Part shown: in pieces, positions 8,070-15,720 of the stretch
Layout: every line of letters starts with the position of its first letter
How positions within the stretch are numbered: position 1 is the first letter of the stretch
DNA from: JAHRVQ01 sp046290215
Lineage (GTDB): Bacteria; Pseudomonadota; Gammaproteobacteria; Pseudomonadales; Azotimanducaceae
DNA length: 21,750 nt
Direction: 5' to 3'
Assembly (NCBI GenBank): GCA_046290215.1
Contig: JBKAGC010000031.1
Span: forward strand, 1 to 21,750
The notes under the pieces: model-generated
The model's database searches: none
Seen by the model: the letters and a program-made list of their open reading frames with translations, nothing else
Told to the model about the DNA's origin: nothing
Program-made: the position numbers and the translations under genes

Positions 8070-8167
8070 GCTTTTACCTATTAGGAATTTTGTTGCTTTT
8101 ATTTGTGTGGTTTTAGACTAGTCAGACGAAATAGCAATAAGCTTAAGGCCCGACCGGTTGTGGCGAC

Positions 8168-8196
8168 AGAATGTAGAAGCCACGGGGCTTTGTCAA
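8168..8196 (-). promoter_or_regulatory. Possible sigma-70 promoter of the TonB operon
   Basis: In the 269-base gap upstream of the DUF3450 gene the minus strand carries a perfect TTGACA (complement of 8191-8196). It is followed by CATTCT after 17 bases (8168-8173) or TACATT after 15 bases (8170-8175). Transcription would begin near 8160 and leave a leader of about 90 bases. The -10 match is imperfect. I found no Fur-box-like sequence in the gap, and the rest of 8070-8338 holds nothing else I can name. Confidence 0.35.
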
Positions 8197-8338
8197 GCAA
8201 CCCCCCGGCAAAAGCGGGAAATTTAGGCCGGCTTTTTTGGGGCTTTACAGTCTATCTATTTTGGCTTAAGGCGCCCTTGATTTTGTTCCCCTTAAACCCG
8301 AAAAAATTCATCTAATCTTAATGTTGACAGTGGTGACA

Positions 8339-11300
8339 TTAGATTTCAGAAATCACAAACCGTGAGTCTAGCTTTTGCTTCGGATGTGTAATCACGCAAG
8401 TGGCAGATGTTTTGGTTAGATAAGCCTCTGCAACGCGCTTAATATCGTCCACAGAAGTACTGATGACGCGACTTCTAAATTGCTGACGTTGTTCGCTCGT
8501 GCGACCAAACAGAACCTGCTGAAAGTGTTGCCTGGCTTCCCCTGCTGGTGATGCAGGTGCATCCATGCTGCCAATAATGCCAAGAATGGCCTCTTCAACA
8601 AGGTCGAACTTAATATCTGCACTGAGTACCCAGCTGACAGCACTCCGAAACGCATCGAAGGTTTCTGCCAGGTTGGGGTCTCTAGATGAATAAAAACGAA
8701 ATAAACCGTTTGCCTGGTCAGAAGTAGCACCGCCACCATAGGCACCGCCCTGTTCCCGTAACATTCGATGCAAATGACCATTGCGCAAGACGCCTGCCAA
8801 TACGGCAAGTGCTGGTGCATCAGCATGATGTTCAGGAACAGTGGGAAACACCTCAGCGCAATAGTTCACCTGGGTGGTGGTGAGCCAGGCCTGATGCAAG
8901 GCTAGATCATCCACAGCCGATTGTGGTCTCAATGACTCGTGGGGCTGTATCTGGCGGTGCCAGCCAGCAAACATTTGCTTTGGATCAGCCAGAGGCGCCT
9001 CGGCTATCCAGGCCATGTCTAAAGCCTGTGTGCTCAGTTGGTCTCTAATGTTGGCTAAGGCAGCGAGCAATTCATCCAACTGATCACTTTTTGTCAGGGC
9101 GTCATCCAGGTCTCTGAGGTTTAAAATGCCTTGTAAACCAGTGATACCGTGATTGAGCCGTGCAACTGGACGAAAATTAGCCGCTGCAGCAGTCATGGCC
9201 AGGCCATGCCCATTGGTACTAATGCTGGCATCCCTGCGGAGCCGTAGTTGTTGGACCAAATCTCTGATTCTATGCCGTTCTGTAAAATTGGCTTCGTTAA
9301 AGGTTTCTACCAGGATTTGGTTCATATCAGCGGCATTGTCCGTGAGACAGCGGCTCGACATGACGAAGCGCGCCTGGAATTGATCGGGATCCTCACGATC
9401 TCCCCGGAGACTCGAGTAACAACCAATGCCACCGGTTTTGCTGTGTTGCAGGGCCTGGGTTTGCAGATAATCCCGGCCTGCTGAACCGATTTCCGTGACC
9501 ACCTGACTGTACACCTGAAGCAACTGTTGCTGTTCGTTAGGTAGCCCAGGTAATTCGCAGGTCACTTGCTGATAGATCAAGCCATTGGTTGCCACGGTGT
9601 ATTCTGTCAGTCCAGGCCAACCAGCGGCTGATGCTGTGCCGGTAAAGTCCCGTCGCACTGCTGTTGGCGGTGTTCGCGCGTCGCCAATGTCATTAACGCC
9701 AACCTTCGGCAACAGATGCAAAGGTTCCTGGCGATTTTGGCGTTCATTCAATTTTGCCGCCAGATCCACAACCCGTTCGGATTCCTGTGCTGACATGGCC
9801 TGCCGTTTCGCCTCTAATGTTGCAGCCAATGCTGCTTGTTCACGCTGCGCTAGATCAGCATCGGGATATAAGGTCAGCCTAACCCTGTGGGGATTTTGTA
9901 ATAGCTGGGTACGGATAAGTTCAGGCACAAAATCTGGTGCTTTGGTCTCCTCGCGGAGTTCCGCGAGGACGCCATCTAGATCTAACAAAGCGATTGGGTC
10001 GCTACGATGTATTGCCGCAGCAAGACAAGAGAACATTAACTGTAGGCCATAAGGGTAACCATCACCACCGATTTCACGGTGACTCAGCTCTAACTGATGC
10101 AAGCATGCTTGCAACTGGTGTTGTGCCACGCCCTGCTCTGCTACTTGCCCCAGGGTTTCTAACACTGCTGCTTCAAAGGCTTCAGCATCCTGCTCGTTAG
10201 CGCCCTCCACACCGCAGAAAAAGCTTAACTCGTAGTTAGACTCTTCAAGGCCGCAAAGTGGCGACGGCGCACTCCCAAGGCTGGTGTTTTCTAACATAAA
10301 GCGCAGCGGTGATGCCGAGGTATCGAGCAACACATCGGAAAGTAAATTGCACTTCAACAGCGCTTTCAAATCCGTGTTAAGACCCAACTTCCAGCCAAGC
10401 ACGATATGGCTTTGCCTGGGCTTCTCTTCACTAACAGCATAAGGCAGCCGCACGCTTTTCGGTTTGCTGAGGGGTTGCTCGGCAGCTATAGAAATCACTT
10501 CATGATTTGGCTTAAAGCGCTGCAGCGCCTGGGTCTGGAAGTGTCGCTGATGTTCTGCGGCGGGAATATCGCCAAATGTCATAAAGATCGCATTTCCCGG
10601 ATGATAGTGCGTCCGATGAAATTGGCGTAACTGCTCGTAAGTAAGCTCTGGAATGACCTTCGGGTCACCACCGCTGTTGTGATGATAGGTGCTAGTTGGG
10701 AACAGCTCAGCTTTCAGTGCCTCGTACAATTGGGAGATGGTTGAACTCTGATCTCCCTTCATTTCGTTGTACACAATTCCTTTGTAGACCAATTCAGACT
10801 CGGGATTGTCTGGCTCACTAAACTCTAAACGATGGCCTTCCTGGGCAAAGTCTAACGGATCAAGTAATGGGAAGAAGACCGCGTCCAGGTAGATATCCAA
10901 TAAATTCTTGAAGTCCTGGCGGTTCTCACTCGCAAACGGATACGCTGTATAGTCACTGGCAGTAAAGGCATTCATAAAGGTATTTAATGAACGCCTGATC
11001 ATTAAAAAGAAAGGGTCGCGAACAGGATACTTCTCACTACCGCAAAGTGTTGTGTGTTCCAGAATATGCGCAACGCCGGTTGAATCTTCAGGCACGGTGC
11101 GGAACGCCACCATAAAGACATTTTCTCGATTGTCGCTCGCCAGATGGAAGTGTTGCGCACCTGTGACGGTGTGCCGGTACTCTTCCACTCGTAGCTTTAA
11201 ACTAGGTATTTCCCTGCTGCGAACCCTCTCAAACCCAGTGGATTCGTTGGTGTCTGCATGATTAGATTGGCGTGTATCGGGCTGAGTCAATTGCTTACTC

Positions 11301-11350
11301 AAACTATGGGCCGTCCGGATATTCTTTGTTGAACTCTTCCCAATAGTCAT
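8339..11350 (-). CDS. M16C (PreP/Cym1-type) zinc metallopeptidase, insulinase family
   Basis: Large clamshell peptidase that degrades peptides of limited length. The inverted zinc motif HILEH is at 95-99 and the distal ligand is Glu196 in YNEMKGD, 97 residues on, the spacing expected for presequence proteases. The C-terminal half has the substrate-clamp motif GAYGGGA followed by FRFYSSRDPN. The 1003 residues match PreP homologues (about 970-1000) in four pseudo-symmetrical domains. No signal peptide, so probably cytoplasmic. Similarity to relatives begins around GFERVRSREIP (39-49); the first 38 residues look unconserved. The ATG at 11350 lies 47 bases inside the upstream symporter gene with a weak ribosome site. 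TTG codons at 11302 (just after the symporter stop) or 11290 are alternatives, so the N-terminus is unsure. Confidence 0.9.
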   Translation of the reverse strand: MTIGKSSTKNIRTAHSLSKQLTQPDTRQSNHADTNESTGFERVRSREIPSLKLRVEEYRHTVTGAQHFHLASDNRENVFMVAFRTVPEDSTGVAHILEHTTLCGSEKYPVRDPFFLMIRRSLNTFMNAFTASDYTAYPFASENRQDFKNLLDIYLDAVFFPLLDPLDFAQEGHRLEFSEPDNPESELVYKGIVYNEMKGDQSSTISQLYEALKAELFPTSTYHHNSGGDPKVIPELTYEQLRQFHRTHYHPGNAIFMTFGDIPAAEHQRHFQTQALQRFKPNHEVISIAAEQPLSKPKSVRLPYAVSEEKPRQSHIVLGWKLGLNTDLKALLKCNLLSDVLLDTSASPLRFMLENTSLGSAPSPLCGLEESNYELSFFCGVEGANEQDAEAFEAAVLETLGQVAEQGVAQHQLQACLHQLELSHREIGGDGYPYGLQLMFSCLAAAIHRSDPIALLDLDGVLAELREETKAPDFVPELIRTQLLQNPHRVRLTLYPDADLAQREQAALAATLEAKRQAMSAQESERVVDLAAKLNERQNRQEPLHLLPKVGVNDIGDARTPPTAVRRDFTGTASAAGWPGLTEYTVATNGLIYQQVTCELPGLPNEQQQLLQVYSQVVTEIGSAGRDYLQTQALQHSKTGGIGCYSSLRGDREDPDQFQARFVMSSRCLTDNAADMNQILVETFNEANFTERHRIRDLVQQLRLRRDASISTNGHGLAMTAAAANFRPVARLNHGITGLQGILNLRDLDDALTKSDQLDELLAALANIRDQLSTQALDMAWIAEAPLADPKQMFAGWHRQIQPHESLRPQSAVDDLALHQAWLTTTQVNYCAEVFPTVPEHHADAPALAVLAGVLRNGHLHRMLREQGGAYGGGATSDQANGLFRFYSSRDPNLAETFDAFRSAVSWVLSADIKFDLVEEAILGIIGSMDAPASPAGEARQHFQQVLFGRTSEQRQQFRSRVISTSVDDIKRVAEAYLTKTSATCVITHPKQKLDSRFVISEI

Positions 11351-12980
11351 CGATGGTTTCTTTCATCTCGCGGTGCAAAACTAACATCGAGAATAAATTG
11401 GGCATGGTCATAAACGCGATGGTGATTGCAGAAATTAACCAGACCAGGGAGGTGTCGGCGATGGCCGCGATGAAGAAACCTAGCACATAAACTGCCCGGT
11501 AAGGCATGACTGCGCCAACACCAAACAGGTAGGTCATGGCGCGATCGCCATAATAAGACCAGGCCACCGCTGTACTAAATGCAAACAGCACGAGACCAAT
11601 GGCCACGATGTACCGACCGTAATCACCGAGCGCACTGCGACTAAAGGCCTCCATGGTTAGATCCACTGAATGAATTAGCGACTTACCCACAAGTTGGAAA
11701 TCTCCACCAACCTCTCCCTTGGCAACGGGCACCTCCCCGGTAAAGGGCTGACCGTTTTGTAGGAACCTGACATCTTCCGCCACGGAACGGTTATGGATAA
11801 TTGTGATATCGGCATTGATCGGTAAACCGTTGAGCACCTGCAAATTGCCAGAATATGTTTGCACGGGATCATCCGCACCGAGATCAAGACTTAAGTGTTC
11901 AAACAGTGCCTGGCGCTGCTCGGGAACAGTTTCAGAATACTCACCAGCAAGAATACTGGTATCAAACTTCTGGAACTGGTTTTCAAATTTTTCGGTCCAA
12001 ACCCCAGAGGACAAAATCACCAGACCAGTCACCGTACAAATGATAATGGTGTCGATAAATGGTTCTAAGATAGACACCATGCCTTCAGAAACCGGCTCAT
12101 GAGCCCGGGCAGCAGCGTGCGCAATAGGTGCACTACCTTGCCCTGCCTCGTTGGAAAACAGGCCACGGTTGACGCCGCGATTAAAGGCGTACGCAAATGT
12201 AGCACCTAAGAAACCGCCGGCTGCTGCAGAGCCGGTGAATGCGTCCATAAATACGGCAGCAAAGGAAGGTCCAACGTTTTCAAAGTTGGCAATGATTACC
12301 ATGGTTGCACCGGCGAGATAAATTACTGCCATCAAAGGCACTATCTTCTCGGCAACCTGGACAATCCGTCGAATGCCGCCAATGATCACAAGGCCCAACA
12401 ATGTGGCTAGCACCAGACCGGTGATCCAGGTGGGTATACCAAAGGTCCCCTCTACGCCGCTGGCAATGTTGTTACTCTGGGGTAGATTACCCGTGCCAAA
12501 TGAACTGAAAACGGTCGCCGCGGCGAAAAACATCGCTAACCACTTCATATTCAGGCGCTTTTCCATGACATACATGGGGCCACCGACAATGTGGCCGTTG
12601 GCATCTTTCTCGCGATATTTGTGGGATAAGGTGACCTCGACAAACTTGCTCGCCATGCCGACAAAGGCAGTCATCCACATCCAAAACAGCGCGGCTGGAC
12701 CACCCAGATAAATAGCCAGCGCCACACCACCACTGTTGCCGGTACCCACAGTACCTGAAATGGCCGTGGTCAGGGCCTGAAAGTGGGAGGCATCACCTTC
12801 ATCCTCTGGCTTGTCATATTTACCGCGTACCACTCGCCAGGCATGACTAAAAAAGCGCAGCTGCGGAAATTTTAGATACACCGTGAGAAACAAGCCGGTG
12901 CCTAATAGTAGAAAGGGAAAGTATTGCGCAGACCCGAGGAATCCGTCGATTAAATTGAGAAAGTCCGTAATCGCTTGCAA
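11304..12980 (-). CDS. AGCS-family sodium:alanine/glycine symporter with a large loop insertion
   Basis: Inner-membrane symporter bringing in alanine or glycine with sodium. Family signatures are clear: ALTTAISGTVGTGNSGGVA (69-87), GGPMYVME (133-140), and FNRGVNRGLFSNEAGQGSAP (266-285). At 558 residues it exceeds the usual 450-490 because about 110 polar residues (about 328-440) sit between a membrane helix ending SSGVW and the next segment starting LTMEAFS. The loop is rich in charged residues with no membrane helix. The start must be TTG at 12980: the frame upstream is closed by TAG within nine bases, no ATG occurs for about 100 codons, the N-terminus is family-like, and AGG stands eight bases before the TTG. 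It lies 65 bases after the DUF429 gene and overlaps the peptidase gene. Confidence 0.93.
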   Translation of the reverse strand: MQAITDFLNLIDGFLGSAQYFPFLLLGTGLFLTVYLKFPQLRFFSHAWRVVRGKYDKPEDEGDASHFQALTTAISGTVGTGNSGGVALAIYLGGPAALFWMWMTAFVGMASKFVEVTLSHKYREKDANGHIVGGPMYVMEKRLNMKWLAMFFAAATVFSSFGTGNLPQSNNIASGVEGTFGIPTWITGLVLATLLGLVIIGGIRRIVQVAEKIVPLMAVIYLAGATMVIIANFENVGPSFAAVFMDAFTGSAAAGGFLGATFAYAFNRGVNRGLFSNEAGQGSAPIAHAAARAHEPVSEGMVSILEPFIDTIIICTVTGLVILSSGVWTEKFENQFQKFDTSILAGEYSETVPEQRQALFEHLSLDLGADDPVQTYSGNLQVLNGLPINADITIIHNRSVAEDVRFLQNGQPFTGEVPVAKGEVGGDFQLVGKSLIHSVDLTMEAFSRSALGDYGRYIVAIGLVLFAFSTAVAWSYYGDRAMTYLFGVGAVMPYRAVYVLGFFIAAIADTSLVWLISAITIAFMTMPNLFSMLVLHREMKETIDDYWEEFNKEYPDGP

Positions 12981-13045
12981 CTGGCCAACCTACTCTTATG
13001 ATTTTTAGTGGCGAGACCATAGCAAATGCCAGCATAAGTAACTAG

Positions 13046-13741
13046 CTAGGCAGGGACCCACATATTAATCGCTACCCCGCCCTCGCCCACTTGTGGGTGG
13101 GGCAAGGACAATGGTTTTGCCTGTTGTGCAGCCACCAGCAGCACCAGTGCATCCACACAGTCGTCCTGCAGTAGCTGGTTACGTGGGTACAAACTCAGTT
13201 GTTGGTCAAGAAACCTGGTGACATCGGGCAATCTGGCGCTCAGTAATTTGATTCGGGCTTTACTGCCCGCGAGGGACTTTTTGGTTTCCGCCATGGCAAC
13301 ACCATTTAAGACGGTAAACGCCAACTCTGGATGGCTTTCGCCGAAGACGTTCTGACATTCCGGATTTGCCAGCAGGAAATCGTTCACCTCGCGAATTTTC
13401 GGACAAAGATACCAGGCTTGTTTCGATAACCCCTTACCCAACCTGGCACGATTTGTCTGGTTGGCAGTTGGATAGTCAGGGGCGTAGGCCGCTGATAAAC
13501 ATGGCACAGGAAAAACACTACTGCGCCGCGGGCCGAGACGCTGTCGCACTTCTTGCTCCAACGATCGCTGGGCCGTTTCTAACAGGCCAATGGGGATATC
13601 AATGAGGACTTTTCGAGCATCGCTATGAGCCATATGCAGGGACGCGATATCGGGGAAAATCGCACCCTGCAATTGCTCTTGCTCCAGCCAAACGGCGAAC
13701 CAACCACCGCGACAACCGTCTACGCCAACAAAGTTTGCCAC
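13046..13741 (-). CDS. DUF429 protein, predicted RNase H-like nuclease fold
   Basis: 231-residue soluble protein of the DUF429 family, predicted to have an RNase H-like fold; a biochemical role is not known to me. Visible family features are VGVDGCRGGW at the N-terminus (Asp8), LIDIPIGL (Asp48), RLGPRRSSVFPVP (68-80), GLSKQAW (104-110), ESHPELAF (135-142) and the acidic DDCVDALVLLVAA (193-205). These acidic positions (Asp8, Asp48, Glu135, Asp194/197) would fit a metal site. It starts with GTG at 13741, three bases after the gor stop, so it is co-translated with glutathione reductase. The C-terminus ends in a short proline/glycine-rich tail. Confidence 0.83.
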   Translation of the reverse strand: MANFVGVDGCRGGWFAVWLEQEQLQGAIFPDIASLHMAHSDARKVLIDIPIGLLETAQRSLEQEVRQRLGPRRSSVFPVPCLSAAYAPDYPTANQTNRARLGKGLSKQAWYLCPKIREVNDFLLANPECQNVFGESHPELAFTVLNGVAMAETKKSLAGSKARIKLLSARLPDVTRFLDQQLSLYPRNQLLQDDCVDALVLLVAAQQAKPLSLPHPQVGEGGVAINMWVPA

Positions 13742-13744
13742 GCT

Positions 13745-15106
13745 TTAGCTGGCAACCGGCTCTCGCATGGTGACAAACTCTTCGGCAGAGGTTGGATGAA
13801 TGCCCACCGTGGCGTCAAAGGTTGCTTTGGTGGCACCGGCTTTTAGCGCAATGGCAATGCCCTGGATAATTTCACCAGCTTCAGCGCCCACCATGTGCAC
13901 ACCAACCACCTTGTCGGTGGCTTTATCAACAATGATTTTCATCAACGAACGTTCATCACTACCGGAAAGCGTGTGTTTCATGGCGCGGAAACTTGATCGG
14001 TAAACATCCACATCGCCATATTGCTCACGTGCTTCCGCTTCTGTGAGACCAACCGTGCCGATATTGGGCTGGCAGAATACCGCAGTGGCAATGCCCTCAT
14101 AGTCCATCTTGGTGGGCATGTTCATAAATTGCGTTTGCACGAAAGCCATGGCTTCTTTAATAGCAACGGGCGTTAGCTGAATCTTGTCGGTGACGTCACC
14201 CAGGGCAAATATATTCGGCACGCTGGTCCTAAATTCGTCATCCACCAGGATGGCACCATTTTTACCTTGCTTGACGTCGACATTTTCAAGACCGATGTCG
14301 TGGACATTGGGTGTGCGACCGGTGGCATACAACACCAGGTCCACTTCCATACTATTGCCTTCCTTAAATTTTACCAGCAAGGTGCCATCAGCCTGCTTTT
14401 CGATGGCCTCCACGTTGCTGTTGAAATGCAGTTTGATGTCTTTTTTCTGCAGTTCTTCGGCAACCGTTTCTCGCACGTCCTGATCGAAGTTGCGCAGGAA
14501 CAAAGGCCCGCGATAAGAAAGATGACTTTCAACGCCAAGACCAGCAAATATCCCGGCAAACTCCACGGCAATATAACCACCGCCAACCACCAGGCTGCGT
14601 TTTGGTAGTTTCTCTAAGAAGAATGCCTCATTGGAAGTAATGACATGTTCGTTGCCAGGGAATTCTGGCACCGAGGGCCAACCGCCGGTAGCGATCAGAA
14701 TTTTCTCCGCTGATACCGTGGTTTCGTTGTTAATGCTAATGTGGTGTTCATCCACAATGCGGGCGCGGCCATCGAAATGGGTCACGCCGGTATTGTCTAA
14801 CATACCCTTGTAAATGCCATTTAACCGGCTAATTTCGTTGTTTTTGTTTTCTAGCAAGGTAGGCCAGTTAAAGTCTGGACTTGCCTGGCCCCAACCGAAG
14901 CCCTCGGCGTGGTGATATTCCTCGTTAAAGTGGGAGGCATAAACGAACAACTTCTTCGGCACGCAGCCGACGTTGACACAAGTACCACCCATGTAGCGAT
15001 CTTCCGCTGTTGCTACCCGTGCACCGTTTGCTGCCGCAACCCGGGCTGCACGGACGCCGCCTGATCCTACTCCCATGACAAATAAGTCGTAATCGTACAT
15101 GCTCAT
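13745..15106 (-). CDS. gor: Glutathione-disulfide reductase
   Basis: Cytosolic FAD enzyme reducing oxidised glutathione with NADPH. An N-terminal FAD motif GVGSGGVRAAR (12-22) is followed by the redox disulfide in GGTCVNVGCVPKK (C43, C48), the NADPH motif VVGGGYIAVEFAG with basic residues in SYRGPLFLR that favour NADPH, the FAD motif ALGDV, and the dimer-contributed catalytic GIHPTSAEEF near the C-terminus. The reading frame can be extended to a GTG at 15115, but that GTG is part of the ribosome site; AAAGG lies about eight bases before ATG 15106, giving 453 residues, close to E. coli Gor (450). It is first in a minus-strand run with DUF429, the AGCS symporter and the M16C peptidase. The CVNVGC spacing and NADPH arginines argue against dihydrolipoamide or mercuric reductase. 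Confidence 0.93.
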   Translation of the reverse strand: MSMYDYDLFVMGVGSGGVRAARVAAANGARVATAEDRYMGGTCVNVGCVPKKLFVYASHFNEEYHHAEGFGWGQASPDFNWPTLLENKNNEISRLNGIYKGMLDNTGVTHFDGRARIVDEHHISINNETTVSAEKILIATGGWPSVPEFPGNEHVITSNEAFFLEKLPKRSLVVGGGYIAVEFAGIFAGLGVESHLSYRGPLFLRNFDQDVRETVAEELQKKDIKLHFNSNVEAIEKQADGTLLVKFKEGNSMEVDLVLYATGRTPNVHDIGLENVDVKQGKNGAILVDDEFRTSVPNIFALGDVTDKIQLTPVAIKEAMAFVQTQFMNMPTKMDYEGIATAVFCQPNIGTVGLTEAEAREQYGDVDVYRSSFRAMKHTLSGSDERSLMKIIVDKATDKVVGVHMVGAEAGEIIQGIAIALKAGATKATFDATVGIHPTSAEEFVTMREPVAS

Positions 15107-15153
15107 TTTTAACACCTTTAAAACCGGCTCTCGCCAGCATTGTTTCTCAATCT

Positions 15154-15693
15154 ATGAATTTTGTCTTACAGCCTTTTACGCCTAACCCCGCCATTCCGAA
15201 CTTGCAGGGTGAGGTAATACGCGAACAGTCAACGCTAACGCTCACGTTCCAGAAGACCGACTTACCGAACGTAATCTGGCCGAACCGTGAATTGATAACG
15301 GGCCGCCGCGACAATCTGTGGCAGTCTACCTGTTTTGAATGTTTTGTGGGACTGAAGCACTCAAGTCGTTATCTTGAAATCAATGCCGCGCCATCAGGCC
15401 ATTGGCAAAGCTACGAGTTTACTGACTATCGTCAGCGCCAGGGCATCAGTGCTGGTACCACTGCCAGGATAGTGACAGAGTCACGGCAACAGTCCACTCA
15501 AACCATTCATGTGGAAGTAGACATCACTGACCCACAGTTTGTTACAGCAGACTGGCAAATTTCTGTATCGGTGGTGCTCGCGCAAGTGACCCGTCTGGAT
15601 TATTACGCCCTCGACCACCCGCAGCAGCAACCAGACTTTCATTTACCAGAACTACGCCGCTTGGATTTACCAGGCAATGAATTGTCTAGATAA
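15154..15693 (+). CDS. DOMON-like domain protein
   Basis: 179-residue protein without signal peptide or membrane helix, predominantly beta-strand by pattern. The segment GRRDNLWQSTCFECFVGL (50-67) followed by YLEINAAPSGHWQSYEF (73-89) matches the DOMON-like family of bacterial cytosolic proteins; DOMON folds bind haem or sugar, but no ligand can be assigned here. I recall this family beside DUF1343 genes, as here, where the two are 27 bases apart with tandem stops (TAATAG) between. It starts only 47 bases from the divergent gor start, so its promoter must overlap the gor leader or coding sequence. The ribosome site is weak. Confidence 0.8.
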   Translation: MNFVLQPFTPNPAIPNLQGEVIREQSTLTLTFQKTDLPNVIWPNRELITGRRDNLWQSTCFECFVGLKHSSRYLEINAAPSGHWQSYEFTDYRQRQGISAGTTARIVTESRQQSTQTIHVEVDITDPQFVTADWQISVSVVLAQVTRLDYYALDHPQQQPDFHLPELRRLDLPGNELSR

Positions 15694-15720
15694 TAGTGCG
15701 TCACATTGCTGGGTTAGACC

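Noticed and set aside
8205..8238. CCGGC ... GCCGG followed by six T residues on the plus strand, resembling a terminator
   Set aside because: No plus-strand gene lies upstream for it to terminate, the stem is only five base pairs and the loop is 17 bases.
8103..8315. Plus-strand 70-codon frame upstream of the TonB operon
   Set aside because: No ribosome site, odd composition, and it lies antisense to the probable operon promoter and leader.
8320..8340. Imperfect dyad AATGT...ACATT at the end of the peptidase gene
   Set aside because: Only five paired bases before a mismatch, and the nearest T-run on the minus strand is too far away for an intrinsic terminator.
15107..15115. GTG start at 15115 for glutathione reductase
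   Set aside because: The GTG forms part of the AAAGGTG ribosome site for ATG 15106, and the resulting extra residues are not family-like.
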